Shown piece after piece: positions 1 through 6,024 of a DNA stretch of 9,217 nucleotides. The number at the start of each line of letters is the position of its first letter. Within the stretch, counting starts at the first letter, position 1. A model generated the notes under the pieces. The model saw nothing but the letters and a program-made list of their open reading frames with translations. It ran no database searches and had not been told where the DNA came from. The DNA comes from an uncultured bacterium (GTDB lineage: Bacteria; Patescibacteriota; Patescibacteriia; Patescibacteriales; UBA12465): NCBI GenBank assembly GCA_903904095.1, contig CAIVBF010000009.1, forward strand, positions 1 through 9,217. Direction: 5' to 3'. The position numbers were made by a program, and so were the translations under genes.

Positions 1-325
1 CGGTAGGTACGAAGGGATTGATGAACGCATAAGTAATTTCATTGATGAAGAAATTTCGGTCGGCGACTATGTTTTAACCGGCGGCGAATTACCGGCCCTA
101 ACAATCATTGATTCAATCACTCGTTTAATTCCTGGAGTACTCGGTAATTATGATAGTACTATTGAGGAATCACATTCCGAAGACGGGCTCGGCGAATATC
201 CGCAATATACGCGACCGGAAGTTTTTAAAGTCGGTTCTAAAAAATATAGCGTCCCGGAAATTTTATTGTCCGGCGATCACAAAAAAATAGCGCAGTGGCG
301 AAAGAAGAATCAAAAGAAAATTTAA
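1..325 (+). CDS. trmD: tRNA (guanine-N1)-methyltransferase TrmD, C-terminal part
   Basis: TrmD transfers a methyl group from S-adenosylmethionine to N1 of G37 in tRNAs with G36, which prevents +1 frameshifting. Only the last 107 codons lie in the window; base 1 is the third base of a codon that is probably the Cys of the usual CGRYEGIDER motif. Visible in order are GRYEGIDERI, the trefoil-knot stretch VGDYVLTGGELPALTIID that binds the methyl donor, and DGLGEYPQYTRP followed by VPEILLSGDHKKIAQWR, which belong to the tRNA-recognition and catalytic part. Glu occupies the acidic position that is Asp169 in the Haemophilus enzyme; Glu here is common in other bacteria. The protein stops nine residues after QW, so the basic C-terminal tail found in Escherichia coli TrmD is missing. 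The gene converges on the DHH gene across a shared terminator. Confidence 0.95.
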   Translation, partial: GRYEGIDERISNFIDEEISVGDYVLTGGELPALTIIDSITRLIPGVLGNYDSTIEESHSEDGLGEYPQYTRPEVFKVGSKKYSVPEILLSGDHKKIAQWRKKNQKKI

Positions 326-337
326 GAATAACTAAAC

Positions 338-368
338 AAAAAATCAGCCTAACAAAAGCTGATTTTTT
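338..368. terminator. Bidirectional rho-independent terminator between trmD and the DHH gene
   Basis: A perfect 11-bp stem pairs 338-348 (aaaaaatcagc) with 358-368 (gctgatttttt) around a 9-nt loop. The outer A:T pairs give a U-tract on either strand. It lies 12 nt after the trmD stop and 16 nt after the stop of the convergent DHH gene, so it can end both transcripts. Confidence 0.88.
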
Positions 369-384
369 AAATAACAAATATTAA

Positions 385-1395
385 TTAAGAAATAATTTTC
401 CAGCCATTTTCAGTGGCGGCAATTTTTCCTTTAACGGTAAACCCAGCCGCTTTTTTATGTCCACCACCGCCCCAATTTTTTGCCAAAATAGAAACGTCCA
501 TATGATCATGATTGGTTCGTAGACTTCCTTTGACATGTCCATCTTCTTCTCTTAATAAAAGCGCAACTGAAACACCGGACAAAGAACTTAAGAAGGAAAC
601 TATATCACTAAATAAATCGGCATGTTTTTCTCTTTCTTCCGGCGTTAATAATGAATTTATTTCTTCTGTTTTTAAAGCAGAGGAAGCGAGACCTGTCTCG
701 GAATTAAATTTTAAATTTTCTAAAACCCTCCCCCAAACTTTTAAGGTTATAATACTTTTGTTCTGTGTTGTATGAGCGGTAATCTTCGGCAAGGAGGCGC
801 CTCGTAAAAGCATTTGCGAAGCAACCAGCATCGCCTCGCTAGAAGAATTTGTATGTAAAAAATGACCGGTATCCGCTAATAGTCCAATTAAAATACAATT
901 AGCAGTATTCTTATTTATTTCTAAATTATTATTATCAAAAAAATAATAAAGTAGTTCGGTTGTTGAAGCGCAATCGGGATATCTTATTTCTAAATCGGCA
1001 TAGCTCTCGGACTGATTATGATGATCAAATTCTATAATATATGGCGGAAATAAAAGAGCGCCTTCGTTTCTCGCTTTTATCAAACGGCGGAGACGATCTT
1101 CTAGGCCGGTTCTATTAATTGCCCCGCAATCAAGGATAATAATTAGATCATAATCCTTTAAATCATCCGGCGAAACACCGGAAATTAATTCCTCGTTAGG
1201 AACATAGGTATAGGCCCCATACGGCTTTCTCTCGGTATAAGCGTAATAACTAATAGATAATGACTTGATTAGCTCAATAAGCACCCCTAAAGACGAGATA
1301 GCGTCAGCATCCGGACCGGTATGGCCGATTAATAAAATATTTTTAGCTTGCTTTATTTTTTGATAAGCTAGTTCTAATTTTTCATCTCTATTCAT
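385..1395 (-). CDS. nrnA: DHH/DHHA1 phosphoesterase, NrnA-like oligoribonuclease / pAp phosphatase
   Basis: This cytoplasmic enzyme family degrades nanoRNA of 2-5 nt and often removes the 3' phosphate of pAp, using Mn2+. The 336 residues are close to Bacillus NrnA in length. The DHH domain carries the metal ligands: HTGPDAD at 25-31 (motif I), LDCG with Asp89 (motif II), DHH at 124-126 (motif III) and ADTG with Asp175 (motif IV). The C-terminal DHHA1 domain contains GSLRTN at 290-295 and the glycine-rich GGGGHKKAAG at 309-318, which binds substrate. In many bacteria this gene directly follows rbfA; here P1 lies between them and the gene has its own predicted promoter (1431-1459). The start is the ATG at 1393-1395, after an A/T-rich leader with no real ribosome binding site. 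Nuclease versus pure pAp phosphatase activity cannot be told from sequence. Confidence 0.9.
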   Translation of the reverse strand: MNRDEKLELAYQKIKQAKNILLIGHTGPDADAISSLGVLIELIKSLSISYYAYTERKPYGAYTYVPNEELISGVSPDDLKDYDLIIILDCGAINRTGLEDRLRRLIKARNEGALLFPPYIIEFDHHNQSESYADLEIRYPDCASTTELLYYFFDNNNLEINKNTANCILIGLLADTGHFLHTNSSSEAMLVASQMLLRGASLPKITAHTTQNKSIITLKVWGRVLENLKFNSETGLASSALKTEEINSLLTPEEREKHADLFSDIVSFLSSLSGVSVALLLREEDGHVKGSLRTNHDHMDVSILAKNWGGGGHKKAAGFTVKGKIAATENGWKIIS

Positions 1396-1430
1396 ATTTC
1401 CAGATTAACTCTTTATTTATATAACAACTT

Positions 1431-1459
1431 ATTCTAAAGGAAAAAATTTAAAAAGTCTA
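1431..1459 (-). promoter_or_regulatory. Predicted sigma-70-type promoter of the DHH gene
   Basis: Read on the minus strand, a -35 TAGACT (1459-1454) and a -10 TAGAAT (1436-1431) are 17 nt apart. Transcription would start near 1424, giving a leader of about 29 nt. The -35 matches TTGACA at only 4 of 6 bases. Placement downstream of the P1 terminator fits an independent transcription unit. Confidence 0.5.
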
Positions 1460-1485
1460 GAGGGCCTAAAAATGGCAAAATAAAC

Positions 1486-1537
1486 TAAAAAACCCTGAAT
1501 CATTTTAAACTTTTAAAGTTTTTAAACGATTCAGGGT
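1486..1537 (-). terminator. Rho-independent terminator of hypothetical gene P1
   Basis: A 10-bp perfect stem pairs 1492-1501 (accctgaatc) with 1528-1537 (gattcagggt). The 26-nt interior is itself AT-rich and self-complementary (AAACT...AGTTT). On the minus strand the stem is followed by a T-run that is the complement of 1491-1486. The stem starts 16 nt after the P1 stop codon. On the plus strand there is no U-tract, so it works in the P1 direction only. Confidence 0.85.
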
Positions 1538-1553
1538 CTTCCCGACAAATAAA

Positions 1554-2243
1554 TTATTTAACTTGCCTGGGCTGACGGCAGAAGAAACGATCACCAATCT
1601 GCCATTTAGTCGGACGAGTAACTAAATAAGAATTAACGCGCCAACACTCGGCATAAAAACGAATGCGAACGACCCGAAGCTGATTATTAATATCACCGAC
1701 AAAGAAAATGTTGGCGGCGCAATTAGTTAAGAGAGTTCCTTTATCGCCATTTTTCTGAATTTTCATTAGATCATGAATCTCCCTCAGAGTTGTTTCAATT
1801 TTTCTTCTTTCGTTAAATTCAGAAAAAATAACTGAGGCAGTCGCTGAGCGAACTAAGTCTCTGCCTTCAATTGTGCCTCCTAGGAATCTGGGCTCTTTTG
1901 TATTCTCAAACCAAGCCCTAAAGCTTTCTCCCAAAAAAGAAATTTTTAAATCGGCCACCTCTCTAATATCAACCTTAAAATTATCATTAACAATAAATTT
2001 TTTTTCATCAGCCATAATTGCCGTTGAACCGACAACTGAGCTAAAAATTTTATTGATAATTTTAATTTCTTCTTTCGGCCTTTTTTGGATAGCCTCTATA
2101 CACAAAGCAATTACCAACTTGGGGTTTTCAATCGCCCATAGGCCATCAGAAAATAATAATGGCGAAAATTTATCTTGGAAAGTAACTAATTTACCCAATA
2201 ACAAGGAAATCTGGGGCCGGCTAATTTTTGCGTCTTTTCTCAT
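1554..2243 (-). CDS. Hypothetical protein P1, paralogue of the protein at 4946-5611
   Basis: I recognise no function. The 229-residue protein has no signal peptide or membrane segment and is probably cytosolic. An N-terminal, probably helical half (1-75) is followed by a conserved half alignable with P2: KISFLGESFRAWF (100-112), GRDL (127-130), TTLREI..LMK (151-161), GTLLTN..ANIFFVGDIN (169-186), LRVV (189-192) and a Trp-containing tail. The C-terminal pattern NIFx(2)xDxxxxLRVV...W resembles a hypothetical family I recall as repeated in Patescibacteria genomes; that is memory, not a search. Compared with P2, the NGW before NIF is altered to NCAA and the usual GW is CW, so this copy may be diverged. 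The gene has its own promoter, leader hairpin and terminator, and sits between rbfA and nrnA, which are normally adjacent. Start is the ATG at 2241-2243; an in-frame stop lies 18 nt upstream. Confidence 0.82.
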   Translation of the reverse strand: MRKDAKISRPQISLLLGKLVTFQDKFSPLLFSDGLWAIENPKLVIALCIEAIQKRPKEEIKIINKIFSSVVGSTAIMADEKKFIVNDNFKVDIREVADLKISFLGESFRAWFENTKEPRFLGGTIEGRDLVRSATASVIFSEFNERRKIETTLREIHDLMKIQKNGDKGTLLTNCAANIFFVGDINNQLRVVRIRFYAECWRVNSYLVTRPTKWQIGDRFFCRQPRQVK

Positions 2244-2250
2244 TTTTATT

Positions 2251-2286
2251 TTTTTAAATTACGTTTCTGCTCTTCCCAGCAGAATT
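2251..2286 (-). promoter_or_regulatory. Structured 5' leader element of P1 (copy 1 of a shared motif)
   Basis: Read on the minus strand, a perfect 7-bp hairpin TTCTGCT-GGGAAG-AGCAGAA (2284-2265) is preceded by AA and followed by acgtAATTTAAAAA. The 5' leader of P2 has the same layout with the loop GGGTAG. Two stem pairs differ by compensatory changes: C-G versus T-A, and T-A versus C-G. The hairpin ends 21 nt before the ATG, and the element begins about 26 nt downstream of the predicted transcription start. It has no U-tract, so it is not a terminator. It may control translation, mRNA stability or protein binding; which of these is unknown. Confidence 0.6.
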
Positions 2287-2318
2287 GGGCGATACTTATT
2301 TTTTAAGAATCAAAATAG

Positions 2319-2345
2319 CTTATAATAGAAATTAAAGATTGTCAA
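2319..2345 (-). promoter_or_regulatory. Predicted promoter of P1
   Basis: On the minus strand a consensus -35 TTGACA (2345-2340) is followed after 15 nt by TATAAG (2324-2319) within TATTATAAG. The spacer is short, but the -35 box is perfect. It lies directly downstream of the rbfA terminator, so P1 is transcribed separately from infB-rbfA. The start would be near 2312. Confidence 0.55.
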
Positions 2346-2358
2346 TAATATAGATATC

Positions 2359-2386
2359 AAAAAAGAGCGATTTCTCGTTCTTTTTT
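2359..2386 (-). terminator. Terminator of the infB-rbfA operon
   Basis: A 12-bp stem with one G-T pair joins 2359-2370 (aaaaaagagcga) to 2375-2386 (tcgttctttttt) around the loop tttc. On the minus strand it starts 12 nt after the rbfA stop and ends in six U residues. The shape is symmetrical, so it could also stop plus-strand transcription. Confidence 0.87.
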
Positions 2387-2398
2387 ATGAGTCATTTT

Positions 2399-2773
2399 TT
2401 AAATATTATCTAAATCGTCTTCAGCTAATTCTTCGTCATCGTCTTCCCTGTTTGCTTCAGCGATTAATTTTTCAATCCTGCTGGCATCTTTTTCGGTTGC
2501 ATCAAATTCCCAGATTAAATGTGGTATTTTTCTCAGTCTTAATCTATTTCTTAAAATTCCGACTAGCTGGCTAGTTGAACTATTTAATTTTCTTAAAGCA
2601 GTCCCGGCTAAATTATCCGGTAAAACGGAAAAGCCGATTCTGGCCTGTTTTAAATCAGTACTGCATTCAACAAAAGAAATAGTAATTAAAGTATTAGGCA
2701 CAACAACTTCACGATTAACCGCCATCGCTAATTCCTCTCTTAATAATTCGTTTAATTTATCGGACTTAGCCAT
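2399..2773 (-). CDS. rbfA: 30S ribosome-binding factor RbfA
   Basis: RbfA is a KH-fold protein that binds the immature small ribosomal subunit and helps process the 5' end of 16S rRNA. The 124 residues match the family: an N-terminal helix KLNELLREELAMAV (6-19), the strand region ITISFVECSTDLKQARIGFSVL (30-51), and the signature RNRLRLRKIPHLIWEFD (75-91) followed by an RIEKLIAE helix (99-106). The tail from about 109 is strongly acidic (EDDDEELAEDD), a variable feature in this family. It is the second gene of the operon, beginning 3 nt after the infB stop. This spacing and the lack of a Shine-Dalgarno sequence suggest translational coupling to infB. The ATG at 2771-2773 lies in an aatatATG context. 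Confidence 0.93.
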   Translation of the reverse strand: MAKSDKLNELLREELAMAVNREVVVPNTLITISFVECSTDLKQARIGFSVLPDNLAGTALRKLNSSTSQLVGILRNRLRLRKIPHLIWEFDATEKDASRIEKLIAEANREDDDEELAEDDLDNI

Positions 2774-2776
2774 ATA

Positions 2777-4756
2777 TTATATTTTATCAATAACTCTCTC
2801 TTCTTTATAAACAACTAAAATATCATCAACCATAACTAATGGTTTTCCTTCGTACTTTAAACCGGCTTCCTGATCCTTCTCAACTTCTTTAACATCTTGC
2901 TTACCGGATTGTAATCTCGTTAACTTACCAGTACAAACTAAGTTGTCGCCACCGCGCTTAACCTCAATTAGAGTATCGTTCTGTAAAACGCCGTCCAAAA
3001 CTTTACCGCCGATAATCTGCATATTCGTTTCCGTTCTAAAAACAGCTAAAACTTTTAAACGACCTAAGTCAACGCGATTAATTTCCGGTTTAATTAATAA
3101 TTGCATTTCTTCCTTAACAAACTTAATTAAATCGTAGATAACGGAAAATATTTTAACGGTCACTTTTCTTTCTCTAATTAAAATCTCAATTGCCGGAGAC
3201 ATTCTAATGTTAAAACCAACAATTTTCGCACCGGAATCTTCTGCCCGTTTAACATCACCTTCGGTAATATAACCAAGGCCCTTGCTGATAACTTTAACCT
3301 TAACTTTTTCATTATTTAATTTCAAAAGAGATTCTTCAATCGCTTCCGCGGAACCTAAGAAATCACTTTTAATAATAATATTTAATTTATTCGCTTTATC
3401 ATCCGGATTTTCTTCGGAGGAAGAAGTAAAAATATCGGAGGCTTGAGAATCAATCTTAATTTTTTTAGTCTTAACTTTTTCGCCTTCGCCGACATTTAAA
3501 ATATCACCGACCGCGGGAGAAATTTTTAGACCTAAAATCTTCGCTGGCTGAGAAGGGCCGGCCTCGGTAATGCTTTCACCTTTATAATTTTTTAAAGATT
3601 TAACCTTGCCATATATTACCTCATTAAAACATAATTGGTCGCCAACTCTTAAAGTTCCATTCTGAACTAAAATAGTTGCTAGCGGTCCAGCCGCTTTATC
3701 CATATTTGATTCAACAACCGTTCCGGCCGCGGCAGCGTCCGGGTTAGCTTTTAAACTAGTCGCTTCCGTTTCGGCTAATAATAAAACCATATCTAAAAGA
3801 TCTTCAATGCCCGTTCCCTCTTTCGCCGAAATAGGCGCGCAAATTATTTTTCCGCCCCAATCTTCCGGAATAATATTTAACTGGGTAGATAATTCCTGTT
3901 TCACGCGATTAACATCGGCGGCTTCTTTATCAATTTTATTAATCGCCACGATATAAGGAATTTTAGCCGCTTCAATAATTTTAAAAGCTTCAATGGTCTG
4001 TTGTTTAACACCATCATCGGCGGCCACAACAAGAATAGCAATATCAGCTACCTTCGCACCACGACTGCGCATAGCGGTAAAGGCTTCATGGCCCGGAGTA
4101 TCAATAAAAGTAATAACGCGATCTTTACGAGTAACCTGATAAGCACCGATGTGTTGGGTAATTCCACCGGCTTCACCGGCAATAACGTTAGTGGTTCTAA
4201 TTGAATCTAGTAATTTTGTTTTTCCATGATCAACATGACCCATAACAACAATAACCGGAGGGCGGTCTTTTAAGTCTTTCTTATTCTCACCAGCAATAAT
4301 ATCAGCCAATTTACGGTCTTCTTTTTTATCTTCTTCTATTTCTTCCTTTACTAAAACCTGGACATCAAGGTTTAAATTTTCACCGATAATAGAAGCGGTA
4401 TCAAAATCAATTTTTTCATTAATAGAGGTAAAAACGCCGTTTTTCATTAATTCGGCGAGAATTCGATTAACTGGGATACCGGCTACTTCAGCAAAAGTTC
4501 TAACGGTAATGACAGTTGGCACAAAGATAGTTTTCTTTTCTTTAGGTAAAACTTCGTCCTGTTTCTTCTTATTGGCTTCGTTTTTCTTCTGTTCCCATTC
4601 TCTTCTCAAATAAGGCCAGTCTTTTATAATCTTTTTAGCCGTATTATTATCAACCTTAATCGCTTTTTGCCCAATCGCAAAACCGAGCTGGGGCAACATA
4701 TCGCGCAACTCTTGAGGGCTTATTCGTAAAATACGGGCTAATTCGGTTATATTCAT
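2777..4756 (-). CDS. infB: Translation initiation factor IF-2
   Basis: IF-2 is the GTPase that brings fMet-tRNA to the 30S subunit and promotes subunit joining. Two N-terminal IF2_N-type modules lie at about 1-50 and 79-133, joined by a short Lys/Glu-rich linker. The G domain has GHVDHGKT (173-180, G1), GGITQHIGAY (197-206, switch I), DTPGH (219-223, G3), NKID (273-276, G4) and SAKEG (310-314, G5). Domain II follows at about 340-430, domain III with SDFLGSAEAIEE (464-475), and the C-terminal tRNA-binding domain to 659. The protein is much shorter than the 890 residues of Escherichia coli because the N-terminal linker region is reduced. The motif usually written ECGI in the last domain reads EAGL (630-633). 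The gene leads the infB-rbfA operon, with a promoter at 4813-4841. CTCCT, not AGGAG, precedes the ATG. Confidence 0.97.
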   Translation of the reverse strand: MNITELARILRISPQELRDMLPQLGFAIGQKAIKVDNNTAKKIIKDWPYLRREWEQKKNEANKKKQDEVLPKEKKTIFVPTVITVRTFAEVAGIPVNRILAELMKNGVFTSINEKIDFDTASIIGENLNLDVQVLVKEEIEEDKKEDRKLADIIAGENKKDLKDRPPVIVVMGHVDHGKTKLLDSIRTTNVIAGEAGGITQHIGAYQVTRKDRVITFIDTPGHEAFTAMRSRGAKVADIAILVVAADDGVKQQTIEAFKIIEAAKIPYIVAINKIDKEAADVNRVKQELSTQLNIIPEDWGGKIICAPISAKEGTGIEDLLDMVLLLAETEATSLKANPDAAAAGTVVESNMDKAAGPLATILVQNGTLRVGDQLCFNEVIYGKVKSLKNYKGESITEAGPSQPAKILGLKISPAVGDILNVGEGEKVKTKKIKIDSQASDIFTSSSEENPDDKANKLNIIIKSDFLGSAEAIEESLLKLNNEKVKVKVISKGLGYITEGDVKRAEDSGAKIVGFNIRMSPAIEILIRERKVTVKIFSVIYDLIKFVKEEMQLLIKPEINRVDLGRLKVLAVFRTETNMQIIGGKVLDGVLQNDTLIEVKRGGDNLVCTGKLTRLQSGKQDVKEVEKDQEAGLKYEGKPLVMVDDILVVYKEERVIDKI

Positions 4757-4812
4757 AGGAGATTTTTAAAAAATTATTTAGTTTATTTTAAAAAAGCTTG
4801 ATTTATTTCTTA

Positions 4813-4841
4813 ATATTACTTTATTTTTTCGTTTTAGTCAA
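4813..4841 (-). promoter_or_regulatory. Predicted promoter of the infB-rbfA operon
   Basis: On the minus strand TTGACT (4841-4836) and TAATAT (4818-4813) are separated by the ideal 17 nt, matching consensus at 5 of 6 and 4 of 6 positions. Transcription would start near 4806, giving a leader of about 50 nt rich in A and T. The -35 box is buried in an inverted repeat (4832-4847). Confidence 0.65.
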
Positions 4842-4847
4842 CTAAAA
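4832..4847. promoter_or_regulatory. Dyad over the infB -35 box, operator-like
   Basis: TTTTAGT-CA-ACTAAAA is a perfect 7-2-7 inverted repeat containing the whole -35 hexamer. A second related inverted pair, TAGTCAAC (4835-4842) and GTTGACTA (4863-4870), shares the same arm. Size and position suit binding by a dimeric repressor. No such regulator is encoded here, and AT-rich DNA gives some dyads by chance. Confidence 0.35.
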
Positions 4848-4879
4848 TCGGCTTAAAATTACGTTGACTATTTACAAAG

Positions 4880-4910
4880 AAAAAGAGGACAACCGTGTTT
4901 GGTTGCCCCC
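4880..4910 (-). terminator. Rho-independent terminator of hypothetical gene P2
   Basis: On the minus strand GGGGGCAACC (4910-4901) pairs with GGTTGTCCTC (4894-4885) around a 6-nt loop: 10 bp including two G-U pairs, followed by TTTTTCTTT. It lies 35 nt past the P2 stop and before the infB promoter, so P2 should not read through into infB. Confidence 0.83.
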
Positions 4911-4945
4911 TTAAACTAAGATCTTACAGCTAATTTTTTAGCCTT

Positions 4946-5611
4946 TTAGTTTTTAATTTTTTCAACGCAGGAAAAGACACAGAAATCGGGAGGCCAAGCA
5001 CCTAATCCCTTAATTGAAGCGGCGTCAATGCCCCAGCCATTACCACTCCAATACACGTTTACGACACGAAGAATGCCATTAATATCAAGAATGTAAAAAA
5101 TATTAGACCACCCATTATTAAGCAGTCGTCCGTTTTCACCCTTGGCCTGACGCTTCATCATTGTAAAGAGCTCAAATAAAGTTGTTTTAGCCTTTTCATG
5201 GCCGCCAAGTTCCGCTAAAATTCTATTGTCAAATGAATTTTTATAGAGCTTCCGTCCCCAAACGAAACTACCCGGGAAAGGTTTTTCGGTTTTTTCCAAA
5301 AACCAGTTGATAAAACCACTACCAATAAATGAAATTTTAACTCCGGCTCTCTTGCTAATGTTAAAAACAAAATTGTCTTTAGCGACAAATTTACTAATCG
5401 TTCCCGGAACAATGCATGATGAAAAAGGATTACTGAGTATTGACGTTGTAGTCTCCTCAACACGTAATGATTCAAACATTTCTTGAGCCATGACATTATC
5501 CTTTGAGTTAATTATTTCTTGAATCAGCTCATCGGTAAAACCAGCCTTCTTTAGGACTAAAAAAAACTCATGCGCTTTGCCTATAAACGCACACATTTCA
5601 TTAGTTACCAT
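4946..5611 (-). CDS. Hypothetical protein P2, paralogue of the protein at 1554-2243
   Basis: No function is recognised. The 221-residue protein has no export signal or membrane segment. The N-terminal part looks helical, with AHEFFLVLKKAGFTDELIQEII (13-34) and AQEMFESL (42-49). The second half aligns with P1: VKISFIGSGFINWF (91-104), GRKL (119-122), TTLFELFTMMKRQ (143-155), GRLLNNGWSNIFYILDING (161-179), LRVV (181-184) and NGWGIDA (191-197), ending in a VFS segment (212-214). GRLLxNGxxNIFYxxDxxGxLRVV...GW is the part I connect, from memory, with a hypothetical family repeated in Patescibacteria. P2 is closer to that pattern than P1. The gene is a single transcription unit with promoter, leader hairpin and terminator. 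The ATG at 5609-5611 was chosen because an in-frame stop lies 24 nt upstream; Met6 is an alternative start. Confidence 0.83.
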   Translation of the reverse strand: MVTNEMCAFIGKAHEFFLVLKKAGFTDELIQEIINSKDNVMAQEMFESLRVEETTTSILSNPFSSCIVPGTISKFVAKDNFVFNISKRAGVKISFIGSGFINWFLEKTEKPFPGSFVWGRKLYKNSFDNRILAELGGHEKAKTTLFELFTMMKRQAKGENGRLLNNGWSNIFYILDINGILRVVNVYWSGNGWGIDAASIKGLGAWPPDFCVFSCVEKIKN

Positions 5612-5629
5612 AACAATAGTTTTTGTAAG

Positions 5630-5667
5630 TTTTTAAATAACATTTTTTCGCACTACCCGGCGAAATT
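5630..5667 (-). promoter_or_regulatory. Structured 5' leader element of P2 (copy 2 of a shared motif)
   Basis: On the minus strand the hairpin is TTTCGC (5665-5660), loop CGGGTAGT, GCGAAA (5651-5646). It is preceded by AA and followed, after a short A-run, by atgttATTTAAAAA. Aligned with the P1 leader, the consensus is AATTYYGCY-GGGWAG-WGCRRAA, then AYGTWATTTAAAAA. The pair next to the loop is closed in P1 (T-A) but open here (C/T). The element starts about 27 nt after the predicted transcription start and ends 18 nt before the ATG. Function unknown. Confidence 0.6.
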
Positions 5668-5700
5668 AGGAAACACTTTAATATTCAAAGTATTCAAATT

Positions 5701-5729
5701 ATTCTACAATAAAGTCAGATTTGTGTCAA
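5701..5729 (-). promoter_or_regulatory. Predicted promoter of P2
   Basis: On the minus strand TTGACA (5729-5724) and TAGAAT (5706-5701) are 17 nt apart, a near-consensus sigma-70-type promoter. Transcription should begin near 5694, giving a leader of about 83 nt that contains the hairpin element. Confidence 0.72.
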
Positions 5730-6024
5730 TATCTTCCCAAACTCAAAAATTAATGCTAAAGTAAGCACATAAAAACATAATTTATTAATTAAATTTGTTT
5801 TTAGGAATTAGACAGAAAATTAAACACAGAATCCGGATATTAAAAATTATTTTAGGTTCAAGATTATTTATGTTCTATCGATTTTTTAAGCTCATATTAG
5901 ACAAAAATCTTAAAGATAATAAATTTAGCTTCCTTAAATAAAGCCCCTTTTAAGTGCTTATTTTTTGTTAATTAAATATTTCGGTCGTTTACCGCTTTAA
6001 ATTCCTAAAGACAATCCAATTTAT
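5730..6024. other. AT-rich gene-free region upstream of rny
   Basis: Together with the P2 leader this makes a 413-base stretch without a gene, between divergent P2 and rny. No open reading frame of substance is seen. It should hold the rny promoter, but no hexamer pair with good spacing stands out. At 5936-5963 a weak hairpin (AAATAAAGC with GCTTATTT, one bulged A, 11-nt interior) is followed by T residues to 5966. This could be an attenuator or the end of an unseen short transcript. A 10-bp inverted pair, TTTAGGAATT (5800-5809) and AATTCCTAAA (6000-6009), lies about 190 bases apart and is probably chance. Confidence 0.4.

Noticed and set aside
1..325. Loss of the catalytic Asp in TrmD
   Set aside because: The Glu in GEYPQYTRP occupies that position in many functional bacterial TrmD proteins as far as I recall, so it is not evidence of inactivation.
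2272..2277. CsrA binding site in the P1 leader loop (GGA in GGGAAG)
   Set aside because: The P2 copy has GGGTAG, without GGA, so the conserved loop does not fit CsrA, and no csrA is seen here.
1873..2325. 150-codon plus-strand frame opposite P1
   Set aside because: It is antisense to P1, covers the P1 leader and promoter, and its hydrophobic segments come from reading AT-rich sequence backwards; P1 is supported by its paralogue.
5215..5496. 93-codon minus-strand frame inside P2
   Set aside because: It is a shifted frame over P2, whose own frame aligns with P1 across this region.
5762..6009. Inverted repeats TTTAGGAATT / AATTCCTAAA and TAAGCAC / GTGCTTA in the rny upstream region
   Set aside because: The two pairs cross each other and lie about 190 bases apart; repeats of this length are expected now and then in AT-rich DNA. 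No mobile element is associated.
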